DNA from: Methanolinea sp. | Lineage (GTDB): Archaea; Halobacteriota; Methanomicrobia; Methanomicrobiales; Methanospirillaceae | NCBI GenBank assembly: GCA_030019395.1 | Contig: JASEES010000003.1 | Span: 33,103-67,096, forward strand | Direction of reading: 5' to 3' | DNA: 33,994 bases | Shown: positions 7,294 through 15,986 of the stretch, in pieces | How positions within the stretch are numbered: position 1 is the first letter of the stretch | Layout of the letters: each line of letters starts with the position of its first letter | Position numbers and translations under genes: made by a program | The notes under the pieces: model-generated | Seen by the model: only the letters and a program-made list of their open reading frames with translations | Told to the model about the DNA's origin: nothing | Database searches by the model: none

Positions 7294-8550
7294 TCAGGCT
7301 CTGTACGTCTGGTAGTTCTCCTGTATCTCGGCATCCGTTAAGCCCCTGTTATAGAGGGCGAAAGAGCCGATCGAGCCCTTGTAGTAGAAGGGGTAACTGG
7401 TTGACGCCTGTTTTCCCATCGTCATCGGGTGGTCGTTGTCCTTGAGCCGGACTTCCGGGATCTGCGACGGGTTCGTGATGGGGTTATTGCCCGGCACGTT
7501 TGACTGGTAATAGGTGAAAGGCTGCGACACGCCGTTTACGTACATTTTCGGCTTCCCCCCATCCACGATCAGGTTTACGTACTGCCACGAACCGCCGGTC
7601 ACGGCAGGTGCATTGGTCATGACATGGTAATGCGTCCCGGTCACCCTGTCGTCCCACTCGAAGTAAACCTTGCCATTGATGAGGTAGAGGTCGTAGTTCT
7701 TGTCTTCCTTGTTCGTACTGATCTGGAGCCCCTTGCCGATCACCTGCTTCCAGCTCGTGACATCCTGCGGCTTTAACCAGATCGAGATGGTGAGGTCACC
7801 CGTGAATGTGAGCGTGGGGTCGTCGGCATACGCGATCCAGTCGTCTCCATCGAACGAGAGGTAGCTCATGTTCATGGGGGCTCCCGTATTGCCCCGCACG
7901 GGGTTCCCGTTGATGCTGGAGGCAAGCGGTGTGCAGTCCGTCCTGTAGACCCCGTTCCCCGGTGTTCCGCCCGCAACGGGGTAGGCGGTCGTTCCCTTCG
8001 TGATCCTGGCCCTGTCATCGCTCGAGATGAGGAGGTTTGCCTCCGGGTCGATGAGCTGGATCACCCATGTCCCGGTCACAAACGGCTTGAGCCGCCCGGC
8101 CGGTGCCGTATCGGAGACGATGTAGTCGCAGTAGGACGAAAACCCGGTCGAGTTCGGGAAGATGTAGAGCGTCTTTCCCTCGAGGTTCCCCCCGGAGATG
8201 AAGGGCGTCGGGTAGATCGTACGCCCGTCCGGCGTGACCACCTTGATCAGCACCTCCTTGCCGGCGACCGGGGGGTTCTGCCCTGCGAAATGGAACGGTT
8301 CGGCTTCCCTGATGGTGAAGGCAACGACCTCCATCGGGAGCCCGCCGGGCTGGACGATCTCTTCTGCTTTGGCCTCGCTCGCGATGTACACGGTATGGTG
8401 GAGGATGGATGGATACCCCATGAAAACCGACCAGAGGACGAGTGCAATCCCGATGACGAGGACGACCATCAGGATCACGCTCACCGTCGCAGAAATCCCC
8501 TCTTCTCGTTTCAAACCCCTGTTTTCCATCAGGACACCTGGCATTTCCAT
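7294..8550 (-). CDS. Archaeal pilin-like secreted protein with C-terminal LamG (concanavalin-like) domain
   Basis: The 418-aa product begins with a short basic leader ending in KREEG (residues 14-18), followed by a hydrophobic helix (about 22-42, ISATVSVILMVVLVIGIAL). This is the archaeal type IV pilin signal, cut by a prepilin peptidase next to the EEG. The middle, about 50-200, is beta-rich (GTWVIQLIDPEANL). Residues 205-418 are a LamG/concanavalin fold: YLSFDGDDWIAYADDP, then LTISIWLKPQD, IGKGLQI, WQYVNLIVDGGKPKMYVNG and a final GSIGSFALYNRGLTDAEI strand, all hallmark features. It is probably a surface or pilus-tip adhesin that binds a sugar polymer. ATG 8550 has aggag six bases upstream, but the same bases form a TATA box placing ATG 8529 at a leaderless start; either leaves the pilin signal intact. 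No pilus assembly genes are nearby. Confidence 0.82.
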   Translation of the reverse strand: MEMPGVLMENRGLKREEGISATVSVILMVVLVIGIALVLWSVFMGYPSILHHTVYIASEAKAEEIVQPGGLPMEVVAFTIREAEPFHFAGQNPPVAGKEVLIKVVTPDGRTIYPTPFISGGNLEGKTLYIFPNSTGFSSYCDYIVSDTAPAGRLKPFVTGTWVIQLIDPEANLLISSDDRARITKGTTAYPVAGGTPGNGVYRTDCTPLASSINGNPVRGNTGAPMNMSYLSFDGDDWIAYADDPTLTFTGDLTISIWLKPQDVTSWKQVIGKGLQISTNKEDKNYDLYLINGKVYFEWDDRVTGTHYHVMTNAPAVTGGSWQYVNLIVDGGKPKMYVNGVSQPFTYYQSNVPGNNPITNPSQIPEVRLKDNDHPMTMGKQASTSYPFYYKGSIGSFALYNRGLTDAEIQENYQTYRA

Positions 8551-8556
8551 TTTATA
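8549..8556. promoter_or_regulatory. TATA-like element shared by divergent genes
   Basis: The bases ttttatac read as a TATA box forward (ATG at 8588 about 35 bp away) and as gtataaaa in reverse (ATG at 8529 about 24 bp away). Only 37 bp separate the start at 8550 from the one at 8588, so both promoters must overlap here or lie inside the opposite gene. Confidence 0.45.
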
Positions 8557-8587
8557 CTCCTGTGCACAAAAAGAATGATGATCTGAT

Positions 8588-8926
8588 ATGCGCAATCCAG
8601 GGTCTTTTGTCCTGCAGGCCGGGCGACAGGGAAGGGCCGTCCTGTCCCTTGCCCTGCTCGTCCTCGCCCTGAACGCGGCGGTCGCGGGTGTCTCTGCAGT
8701 CGTGCCACCCGGTGCCCCCGATATCGTCGAACCCCAGCCTACGCAGGCCTCCTTCACGCAGCCGGCTCCTGCACACGGTTATTCCGTCGTCGGGGACTCG
8801 TTTTCCGTGCCCCTGCCTGCATGGACGGTCATCGGGCTTGTCATGATCGGGGCAGTGGTTGTCGCCTTTTTCCTCCTCCGGCGCCCGGATGAGTACGTCC
8901 CCCGTTCAAAGCGCCTCCGCAAATGA
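8588..8926 (+). CDS. Small membrane protein with two hydrophobic segments
   Basis: The 112-aa product has a basic N-terminus, a hydrophobic stretch at about 17-40 (signal peptide or anchor), a Pro/Gln/Thr-rich middle likely outside the cell, a second helix at about 78-98 (WTVIGLVMIGAVVVAFFLL) and a short basic tail RRPDEYVPRSKRLRK inside. I do not recognise the family. Its stop overlaps the start of the asparagine-synthase-like gene as ATGA, so the two are translationally coupled, which is the best evidence that it is real. It may anchor or regulate the downstream enzyme, but that is inference from order only. Confidence 0.68.
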   Translation: MRNPGSFVLQAGRQGRAVLSLALLVLALNAAVAGVSAVVPPGAPDIVEPQPTQASFTQPAPAHGYSVVGDSFSVPLPAWTVIGLVMIGAVVVAFFLLRRPDEYVPRSKRLRK

Positions 8927-9915
8927 GGGACGACAGCCCCGGACCGGCCGGATGGGTCGAGGAGGACGGGGTGGTCCTCCCGCCCGGAGAGGTCCGTGCC
9001 CGCCTCCTGCAGGACCCCCTCGCCGCCTCGTCGTTTGGCGGTGAGTTCTTCCTTTCGTGGGACGGGTACCGGGCACGGGACGCACTCGGCATCGTGCCGG
9101 GGCCCATTCCTCCCGGGACGATCCTTGACGGGGACCGCGTCATCGGGAAGGTCTGCCCCCGGTTCCGGAAGACCGGTCTTGCAGAGGCCATCGTGACTGC
9201 TGTCCAGCTCCGGAGCGACCGGGGGGTCGTTGCCCTCTCAGGCGGCGTCGACTCGGCCCTCGTTGCCGCGATCGCCCGCCGGCCCTGCATCGTGGCGGGG
9301 ATGGAGGGAAGTTTTGACCTTGCGGGAGGCAGGCAGGCCGCCCGGGAGCTCCGCCTTGACTGTACAGAGGTCACCGTGACGCCTGCTGACGTGGAAGACG
9401 CGGTACCCGGGGTGCTCTCCCTCATCCCGGAGAAAAACCCCCTCGACCTCTCGATTGCGCTGTGCTGGCACTTCATCGCGCGGTCCGCACGGGACGCAGG
9501 GCATGACCGCGTCCTCTCCGGCCAGGGGGCAGACGAGCTCTTCGGGGGATACAGCCGGTACCTGGCCGACGGGGACACCGATGCCCTCCTCGCGGCCGAT
9601 TTCGCACGCCTGCCGGGGCAGATCGCACGGGACCAGGCGGTCGCCGCCGCAGAGGGCGTGCTCATCTCGTACCCGTACCTGGACGCACGGGTCATCGCCG
9701 CGGCACGGGCCATTCCCGCGGGGGAGAAGGTCTCCGGGGGCATCAGGAAACGTGCCCTCCGGAAGGTTGCGGCAGAGTTCCTCCCACCCGGCATTGCGTG
9801 GAAGGAGAAGAAGGCCATGCAGTACGGGAGCGGGATCTGGCGGGAACTGCAGAGGCTCGCGAGGAAGAGGGGCTGCCGCACGGTGGGAGAATACCTCGCG
9901 CGGGTACCCGGATGA
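8923..9915 (+). CDS. Asparagine synthase-like ATP-dependent amidotransferase without a functional glutaminase domain
   Basis: The 330-aa product has the asparagine synthase C-terminal domain. The PP-loop SGGVDS is at 106-111 and the second family motif SGQGADELFGGYSRY at about 199-213, followed by the helical YPYLD and PPGIAWKEKKAMQYGSG segments typical of AsnB. Normal AsnB is over 500 aa with a Cys2 glutaminase domain; here the first 100 residues lack that Cys and keep only what looks like its last strands (FFLSWDGYRARDALGI, IPPGTILDG). It should bind ATP and adenylate an acid, using ammonia or an amide from another protein. Free Asn synthesis is possible but so is a different amidation. It overlaps the membrane protein gene by 4 bp and lies just before gatCAB. 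A T5/A5 palindrome follows it. Confidence 0.8.
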   Translation: MRDDSPGPAGWVEEDGVVLPPGEVRARLLQDPLAASSFGGEFFLSWDGYRARDALGIVPGPIPPGTILDGDRVIGKVCPRFRKTGLAEAIVTAVQLRSDRGVVALSGGVDSALVAAIARRPCIVAGMEGSFDLAGGRQAARELRLDCTEVTVTPADVEDAVPGVLSLIPEKNPLDLSIALCWHFIARSARDAGHDRVLSGQGADELFGGYSRYLADGDTDALLAADFARLPGQIARDQAVAAAEGVLISYPYLDARVIAAARAIPAGEKVSGGIRKRALRKVAAEFLPPGIAWKEKKAMQYGSGIWRELQRLARKRGCRTVGEYLARVPG

Positions 9916-9947
9916 GCGGGCTGTGCAGGGAAAGGAATCTGGAGACC

Positions 9948-9962
9948 TATTTTTCAAAAATA
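9948..9962 (+). terminator. Terminator-like T-run palindrome after the asparagine-synthase-like gene
   Basis: The bases tatttttcaaaaata form a 15-bp palindrome about 33 bp after the stop. The run of five T is typical of archaeal transcription ends, though the hairpin itself is weak. Confidence 0.35.
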
Positions 9963-10049
9963 CGTGAGCATTGGAAAAATTCCGGGCAGGCTGAAACGTT
10001 TCCCCCGGCTCCACGTGTCCCCTCCCCGCCCGGTATCCCGGCACAATGG

Positions 10050-10057
10050 TTATAAAA
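10050..10057 (+). promoter_or_regulatory. TATA box of the gatCAB-topA-GGGPS operon
   Basis: The bases ttataaaa are a near-ideal archaeal TATA element, 70 bp before the gatC ATG. Transcription would begin near 10080, leaving a leader of about 40 bases. No comparable promoter is seen inside the following five genes. Confidence 0.6.
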
Positions 10058-10119
10058 GGCAGAGGGGAGGGTACTTATTCTCATACGCATCGGGACACTC
10101 CCGGAAGGATGGGGAAGGG

Positions 10120-10389
10120 ATGATCACAGAAAAAGACGTGGAACATATCGGGATGCTTGCCGATATCGCGATACTCCGCGGGGAGCTCGAAGAGTTCACG
10201 GCGAGTTTCAACAGGATCCTCGAATACTTCGACATCCTTGACCAGGTCACCGGGGAGGAGAAGGACGGGGGAGCCGCAGTCAACGTCTTGCGCGAGGACG
10301 AGGTCGTCCCCTCCCTTTCGCCACAAGACGTCCTCTCGAACGCAAAGGAGACCGAAGACGGGTTCTTCAGGGCACCCCGGGTGATGTGA
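10120..10389 (+). CDS. gatC: Aspartyl/glutamyl-tRNA amidotransferase subunit C
   Basis: The 89-aa product has the GatC pattern: EKDVEHIGMLADI at the start, an amphipathic helix with EFTASFNRILEYFDILDQV, then the extended tail LREDEVVPSLSPQDVLSNA and the closing DGFFRAPRVM, where GatC normally ends FFRVPRV(L/I). GatC is a scaffold that clamps GatA and GatB together; it has no catalysis itself. The ATG at 10120 is preceded by a ggaaggg purine run with tight spacing. It is followed by gatA with overlapping stop and start, and is first in the operon from the TATA box at 10050. Confidence 0.93.
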   Translation: MITEKDVEHIGMLADIAILRGELEEFTASFNRILEYFDILDQVTGEEKDGGAAVNVLREDEVVPSLSPQDVLSNAKETEDGFFRAPRVM

Positions 10390-11693
10390 TGGCCGAAGGG
10401 ATGCTCACCTTTTCCCCGGACGACCGGTACAACGCGTTCCTCCGGACGGTCTCCCCGGCCCGGTACGGGGAGGGCCGGCTCCGTGGCATCCCGGTCGCGA
10501 TCAAGGATAACATCTCGACGGCAGGGATCGAGACCACGTGCGGCTCCCGCATCCTCTCGGGCTACGTCCCCCCCTACGATGCAACGGTCGTCTCCCTCCT
10601 CAAAAAGGAGGGGGCTGCCATCGTCGGCAAGACCAACATGGACGAGTTCGGCATGGGGAGCACGACGGAGAACTCGGCGTTCGGCCCGACGAAGAACCCC
10701 CGGGATGAGACACGGGTCCCGGGCGGGTCATCGGGCGGGAGCGCCGCGGCAGTCGCTGCAGGGCTCGTCCCGCTCGCGCTCGGGACGGATACCGGCGGGT
10801 CGATCCGCTGCCCTGCGGCATTCTGCGGGATCGTCGGGCTCAAGCCCACCTACGGGCGGGTATCCCGGTACGGGCTCGTCGCCTATGCCAATTCCCTCGA
10901 GCAGATCGGGCCGATGGCAGCAGACGTTGCGCACGCAAACCTCCTGATGAGCGTCATTGCCGGGCACGACCCGAAAGACTCGACGTCCCTTGACGCACCC
11001 TATTCCCACACACCCTCGATGGAGATCAGGGGGACGCGGATCGGTATCCCCGAGGAGTTCTTCGGCGAGGGAGTCGACCCCCGCGTCGCGTCCGTTGTCT
11101 GGGACGCAATCTCCCTCCTCGAGCGGAAGGGTGCAGAGATCATCACCTGCAGGATGCCGTCGATGGCGTACGCGCTTGCAGCCTACTACGTGACGTGCAT
11201 GAGCGAGGCGAGTTCCAACCTCGCCCGGTACGACGGTGTCCGGTACGGTCCCCCGGCAGACGTCCGGAAACCATGGCACGAGGCGTTCCAGGAACGGCGC
11301 CGCGAGGGTTTCGGCCTCGAAGTCCGCCGGAGGATCATGATCGGGACGTTTGCCCTCTCCTCCGGGTACTACGGGAAGTACTACGCGAAGGCACAGGCCG
11401 CCCGGAGAAACGTGCGGGAGGACTTTGGCCGCCTCTTTGCGGAAGTCGACGTCATTGCCGGGCCGACCATGCCGACCGTGGCGTTCCGGTTCGGGGAAAA
11501 GAGCGACCCCCTCGCGATGTACCTCTCCGACATCCTCACCGTCCCGGCAAACCTCGCCGGTGTACCGGCAATCTCTGTTCCGTGCGGGAAGGTCGAAGGT
11601 CTCCCCGTCGGCCTGCAGATCATGGGACGGTGGATGGAGGACGAGCGGGTCATCGATGTCGCCTACGCGTACGAGCAGGGGGCGAACCCATGA
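10389..11693 (+). CDS. gatA: Aspartyl/glutamyl-tRNA amidotransferase subunit A
   Basis: The 434-aa product is an amidase-signature enzyme that hydrolyses glutamine and supplies ammonia to GatB. The catalytic Lys-Ser-Ser is seen as K39 (PVAIKDN), S114 in the Gly/Ser-rich [10 protein letters not shown] and S138 in GTDTGGSIR; the spacing of 75 and 24 residues is that of the family. The whole of the expected fold is present up to [18 protein letters not shown] near the end. It is slightly shorter than bacterial GatA (about 480), as in many archaea. ATG 10389 overlaps the gatC stop; a GTG three bases earlier is also possible. It should act in transamidation of misacylated Asp-tRNA(Asn) and possibly Glu-tRNA(Gln), the latter normally done by GatDE in archaea. 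Confidence 0.95.
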   Translation: MAEGMLTFSPDDRYNAFLRTVSPARYGEGRLRGIPVAIKDNISTAGIETTCGSRILSGYVPPYDATVVSLLKKEGAAIVGKTNMDEFGMGSTTENSAFGPTKNPRDETRVPGGSSGGSAAAVAAGLVPLALGTDTGGSIRCPAAFCGIVGLKPTYGRVSRYGLVAYANSLEQIGPMAADVAHANLLMSVIAGHDPKDSTSLDAPYSHTPSMEIRGTRIGIPEEFFGEGVDPRVASVVWDAISLLERKGAEIITCRMPSMAYALAAYYVTCMSEASSNLARYDGVRYGPPADVRKPWHEAFQERRREGFGLEVRRRIMIGTFALSSGYYGKYYAKAQAARRNVREDFGRLFAEVDVIAGPTMPTVAFRFGEKSDPLAMYLSDILTVPANLAGVPAISVPCGKVEGLPVGLQIMGRWMEDERVIDVAYAYEQGANP

Positions 11694-13123
11694 ACGTCAT
11701 CGTGGGGCTCGAGATCCACTGCCAGCTCGACACGAAGACCAAGCTCTTCTGCGGGTGCTCGACAGACTACCGCACCGATGGCCCGAACACGCACGTCTGC
11801 CCCGTCTGCCTCGGCCTGCCCGGCTCTCTCCCCGTCCTGAACCGGAAGGCCGTGGAATACGCACTCCGGGTTGCAAAAGCCCTCCACTGCACCGTGCCGG
11901 AGGAGTCGGTCTTTTCCCGGAAGAACTACTTTTACCCGGACCTGAACAAGGGGTTCCAGATAACCCAGTACGACAAGCCCCTCGCCGTGTCCGGGTACCT
12001 GGACATCGAGGGCGACGAGGGGGAAAAGAGGGTCCGCATCACGAGGGTCCACATGGAGGAGGACCCGGGGCGCCTCGTGCACAAGGGAGGGGCGGACCGG
12101 CCGCGGTATTCCCTCGTGGACTATAACCGTGCCGGGATTCCCCTGATCGAGATCGTCACCGAGCCCGACCTCCGGTCCCCCAGAGAAGCCCGCAGGTTCC
12201 TCAACAAGCTGCGTGCGACGCTCGAGTACCTCGGGGTCTTTGACAGCGAGAAGGAGGGGTCGCTCCGCGTCGATGCCAACATCTCGATCGAGGGGAGCGA
12301 ACGCGTGGAGATCAAGAACATCACGTCGTACAAGGGCGTCGAAAAAGCCCTCACCTTCGAGGTGACCCGCCAGAAGAATGCGCTCCGCCGCGGCCAGAAG
12401 ATCGTGCGCGAGACCCGCCACTTCGTCGAGGCGCGGGGGGTCACCACGTCGGCACGGAGCAAGGAGATGGAACAGGACTACCGGTACTTCCCCGAACCGG
12501 ACCTCTGCCCCCTGAGGGTCGCGGACTGGGTCGACGGGATCGTCCTGCCCGAGCTCCCGGACGCCCGCCGCCAGCGGTTCATGGACCAGTACGGCTTATC
12601 CCTCATCCATGCCCGGACGCTGACAGGCGACCTCCGCCTCGCGGAGTTCTACGAGAAGGTCGCCGGGACCGACCCGGCACTCGCTGCCACGTGGGTGGCG
12701 GACACGCTCCTCGGGGAGCTCAATTACCGGGACATGTCGATCTCGTCCGTTCCCCCGGACGTCTTTTCCGGGCTCCTCTCCCTCGTCCGGGCACGGGTGA
12801 TCACGGACCGGAACGGCGTCGACGTCCTGCGTGTCCTCCTCGACGAGCTGAAGGAGAAGGGGACCTGCGAGTCGCCGGAAGCGTGCGCTGAGCGGCTCGG
12901 CCTGCGTGCACTCCCTGCCGACAGTGCCGGGGGTGACGACCCGGTGACAAAAGCTGCCCGCGAGGCGCTGGCAGAGAACCCGCGTGCCGTCGAGGATTAC
13001 CGGAACGGCAGGAAAGAAGCCCTCAATTTCCTCGTCGGGCAGGTCATGAGGAAGACACGGGGATGCGCAAAGCCTGCAGACGTCAACCGGGTGCTCGCCA
13101 GCCTCCTCGGAGAGGGTGCGTGA
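11690..13123 (+). CDS. gatB: Aspartyl/glutamyl-tRNA amidotransferase subunit B
   Basis: The 477-aa product begins [21 protein letters not shown], the classic GatB start. The zinc site follows (C20/C22 and the VCPVCLG pair), then LPGSLPVLN, the kinase-like core with KNYFYPDLNKGFQITQYD, RVHMEEDPGRLVH and DYNRAGIPLIEIVTEPD, and SLRVDANISI. The helical tail domain with LNFLVGQVMRKTRG binds tRNA. GatB phosphorylates the misacylated residue on the tRNA and amidates it with ammonia from GatA. The ATG overlaps the gatA stop as ATGA, so the three subunits are translationally coupled. Length and motifs are normal. Confidence 0.96.
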   Translation: MNVIVGLEIHCQLDTKTKLFCGCSTDYRTDGPNTHVCPVCLGLPGSLPVLNRKAVEYALRVAKALHCTVPEESVFSRKNYFYPDLNKGFQITQYDKPLAVSGYLDIEGDEGEKRVRITRVHMEEDPGRLVHKGGADRPRYSLVDYNRAGIPLIEIVTEPDLRSPREARRFLNKLRATLEYLGVFDSEKEGSLRVDANISIEGSERVEIKNITSYKGVEKALTFEVTRQKNALRRGQKIVRETRHFVEARGVTTSARSKEMEQDYRYFPEPDLCPLRVADWVDGIVLPELPDARRQRFMDQYGLSLIHARTLTGDLRLAEFYEKVAGTDPALAATWVADTLLGELNYRDMSISSVPPDVFSGLLSLVRARVITDRNGVDVLRVLLDELKEKGTCESPEACAERLGLRALPADSAGGDDPVTKAAREALAENPRAVEDYRNGRKEALNFLVGQVMRKTRGCAKPADVNRVLASLLGEGA

Positions 13124-13131
13124 TCCCGTCC

Positions 13132-15972
13132 ATGCACCTCATCGTTGCCGAAAAGAACATCTCCGCGCGGAGGATTGCATCCATCCTCGCCGGGGAAAAG
13201 AATGTCCGGGAATTAAAAGACGGCGGGATATCCAGTTACAGTTTCAACGGGACCACTGTCGTCGGCCTCCGGGGACACGTCGTCGAGGTCGATTTCGTGG
13301 AAGGCTACTCGAACTGGAGGAGCGAGTCCAAGACGCCCCGGAGCCTCATCGACGCCCCGACGATCAAGGTCCCGACAGAGAAAAAGATCGTCGCCCTCCT
13401 CCAGAAACTCGCAAAGAAGGCGACGAGGGTGACGATCGCGACCGATTTCGACACGGAGGGGGAACTCATCGGGAAGGAGGCCTACGAACTCGTCCGGGCC
13501 GTCAACCCGTCCGTCCCGGTCGACAGGGTCAGGTTCTCGGCGATCACGCCCGGCGAGATCCGGCACGCGTTCGCATCGCCGACGGAAATCGACTTTGCCC
13601 TCGCATCGGCAGGCGAGGCCCGCCAGGTCATCGACCTGATGTGGGGTGCGTCTTTGACGCGGTTCCTCTCGCTCGCGGCAAAACGGGGGGGAGCAAACAT
13701 CCTCTCGGTCGGGAGGGTGCAGAGCCCGACCCTCGCCATGATCGTCGACCGGGAACGGGAGATCGAGGCTTTCAAGCCGGAGAAGTACTGGCAGCTGCGC
13801 CTCCTCACGGGCAAGGGGGGCGAGGATATCGAGGCCCGGCACACGACATCGCGGTTCCATACCTTCCAAGAGGCCCTCGCCGCAAAGGAGAGGAGTGTCC
13901 CGCCCCTCGTCGTGACGAGCGTCGTGGAGGGGACGAAGGTCGACCGTGCCCCCTCTCCCTTCGATACGACCTCGTTCATCGTTGCCGCTGCCCGCCTCGG
14001 GTATTCCGCGGCAAACGCGATGCGCATTGCCGAGGAACTCTACATGAACGGGTACATCTCCTACCCGAGGACCGACAACACCGTCTATCCCGCAACGCTC
14101 GACCTTGGATCCGTCCTCTCCGCGATCCGGCCCACGGTTTTCCGGCCCGACGTGGAATGGGTGATGGCAAACCAAAGACCCGTGCCCACCCGCGGACAGA
14201 AGGTGAGCACCGACCACCCCCCCATCCACCCGACCGGGCCGGCCGGGCGGGAGGAACTCGGGGAGGAGAGGTGGAAGCTGTACGAACTGGTCGTCCGGCG
14301 GTTCCTCGCAACGCTCTCGCCCGATGCACGCTGGCGCACGATGAAAGTGATGCTCTCGGCGGGAGGGGAGCCCTACACCGTCACCGGAGGCCAGATCCTC
14401 GAGCCGGGGTGGCGGAAGGTGTACCCCTACAGCGCGGCAACCGAGTACGTCCTGCCCGGGCTGAAGGAAGGGGAAGTCCTCCCGCTCCGCGAGGTGCGGA
14501 TGGAGGAGAAGGAGACCCAGCCCCCGCCGCGGTTCACCCAGAGCAGGCTCATCCAGAGGATGGAGGAGCTCGGCCTTGGCACGAAGAGCACGCGGCACGA
14601 GGTGATCCAGAAACTCGTCTCGCGGAAGTACGTCGAGGGCAACCCCCTCCGCCCCACACTCGTCGGGAGGGCGGTGATCGAGAGCCTCGAGAACCATGCC
14701 GACACGATCACGCGCCCGGAGATGACCCAGACGCTCGAGAGCCACATGCAGCAGATCAAGGAACGGGCCCGGAAGAGCGACGACGTGGTCCAGGAGTCCC
14801 GGGGAATGCTGCACCAGGTCTTTGACCAGCTCGAGGCGCACGAGCAGGAGATCGGGGACGAGATCCGGGAACAGACCGCAGAGGAACTGAGGCTGGGACC
14901 GTGCCCGGTCTGCGGTCACGACCTTCGGATCCACCACGTCCGGAACCAGACCCAGTTCATCGGGTGCACGCATTACCCCGAATGCACCTTCAACATCGGG
15001 CTCCCGGCAACGATGTGGGGGTACGCGCTCCGGACGGACAGGACGTGCCCGGAACACGGGCTCTACCACGTCCGCCTCGTGCGCAAAGGGTCGCGGCCGT
15101 GGGAGATCGGGTGCCCCCTCTGCCACCAGATCGCGTCGCTGCGCGAGACGCTCGCCCTCCTCCCCTCGGCAGGTGCGGATCTCGCGGAAAAGATGGTCGC
15201 GGCCCGGCTCTACTCGGTGCAGGACATCATCGGGACGCCGGACGAAAAACTCGCGGAAATCCCCGGCATCACCCCCGAACGTGCCCGGCAAATCCGGAAG
15301 GAGGCCGAAGAAGCCCTCGACCTCCTCCGGCGGCGGTCCGACTGCCGGAAGTTCGTCCGTTCCCGCATTGCCCCCCGGAAAGGCAGGAGCCCGGGCACCA
15401 TCGTGAAGAAACTCGCCCAGGCAGGCATCAACGGGATAGACGACCTCGGGAAGGCCGACCCGGCCGTTCTCAGGGAGGCGGGGCTTTCGCAGAAGGAGAT
15501 CGACGCCCTCCAGGCCGGGGCACGCCGCGAGGTCGGCGAGCGTACCCTCAGGACGATCGGGATACCTCCGGCAAGCCTCAAAAAGTACCTCGATGCCGGG
15601 TTCGTCACACCCGAATCACTCCTCACGATCCACCCGCTTGCCATCGCGGAAAAGACCGGGATATCCCCGGACACGGTCTTCCGGCACGTGGAAACGGTTG
15701 CACGCCACCTGGGAAAACCCGTGCCGGAGAAAGTGACTGCCGCGAAGTTCCGGCGGGGCAGGGAAGACCTCCTCTCCGTGCCCGGGATGACGCCGCAGGT
15801 CTACAGCCAGCTCCTCTCTGCGGGGGTCTTTGACAGGGAAACCCTGCACGGGCTCGACGAATCGCTGATTTCGGTCAGGTCCGGCCTGCCCCGCCAGAAG
15901 ATTGCCGCACTCCGGAAGGCTGCTCCCCTCACAAAGAAGAAAAGGTCAGGGGAAGACATCATAGTGATCTAA
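13132..15972 (+). CDS. topA: DNA topoisomerase I (type IA) with C-terminal helix-hairpin-helix extension
   Basis: The 946-aa product relaxes negatively supercoiled DNA. The TOPRIM domain starts MHLIVAEKN with E7, and has the metal triad D105-F-D107-T-E109. The core carries SVGRVQSPTLAMI, and the catalytic Y311 lies in GYISYPRTD. A C4 zinc-finger segment follows (C591 and C594, then GCTHYPEC), and a second Cys-rich segment with CPEHG and CPLC. From about 680 to 940 come several helix-hairpin-helix-like repeats (LAEIPGITPERARQI, VKKLAQAGINGIDDL, LLSVPGMTPQVYSQLL), ending in a basic tail. Many family members end after the zinc fingers, so this long DNA-binding tail is notable. ATG 13132 gives the conserved start; a GTG at 13120 overlaps the gatB stop and would add four residues. 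It sits between gatB and GGGP synthase in one run. Confidence 0.95.
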   Translation: MHLIVAEKNISARRIASILAGEKNVRELKDGGISSYSFNGTTVVGLRGHVVEVDFVEGYSNWRSESKTPRSLIDAPTIKVPTEKKIVALLQKLAKKATRVTIATDFDTEGELIGKEAYELVRAVNPSVPVDRVRFSAITPGEIRHAFASPTEIDFALASAGEARQVIDLMWGASLTRFLSLAAKRGGANILSVGRVQSPTLAMIVDREREIEAFKPEKYWQLRLLTGKGGEDIEARHTTSRFHTFQEALAAKERSVPPLVVTSVVEGTKVDRAPSPFDTTSFIVAAARLGYSAANAMRIAEELYMNGYISYPRTDNTVYPATLDLGSVLSAIRPTVFRPDVEWVMANQRPVPTRGQKVSTDHPPIHPTGPAGREELGEERWKLYELVVRRFLATLSPDARWRTMKVMLSAGGEPYTVTGGQILEPGWRKVYPYSAATEYVLPGLKEGEVLPLREVRMEEKETQPPPRFTQSRLIQRMEELGLGTKSTRHEVIQKLVSRKYVEGNPLRPTLVGRAVIESLENHADTITRPEMTQTLESHMQQIKERARKSDDVVQESRGMLHQVFDQLEAHEQEIGDEIREQTAEELRLGPCPVCGHDLRIHHVRNQTQFIGCTHYPECTFNIGLPATMWGYALRTDRTCPEHGLYHVRLVRKGSRPWEIGCPLCHQIASLRETLALLPSAGADLAEKMVAARLYSVQDIIGTPDEKLAEIPGITPERARQIRKEAEEALDLLRRRSDCRKFVRSRIAPRKGRSPGTIVKKLAQAGINGIDDLGKADPAVLREAGLSQKEIDALQAGARREVGERTLRTIGIPPASLKKYLDAGFVTPESLLTIHPLAIAEKTGISPDTVFRHVETVARHLGKPVPEKVTAAKFRRGREDLLSVPGMTPQVYSQLLSAGVFDRETLHGLDESLISVRSGLPRQKIAALRKAAPLTKKKRSGEDIIVI

Positions 15973-15986
15973 CAAGGAGCCCGTCC

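Noticed and set aside
13213-15291. 692-codon reverse frame opposite topA
   Set aside because: High GC suppresses stops on the opposite strand. topA is certain from its motifs.
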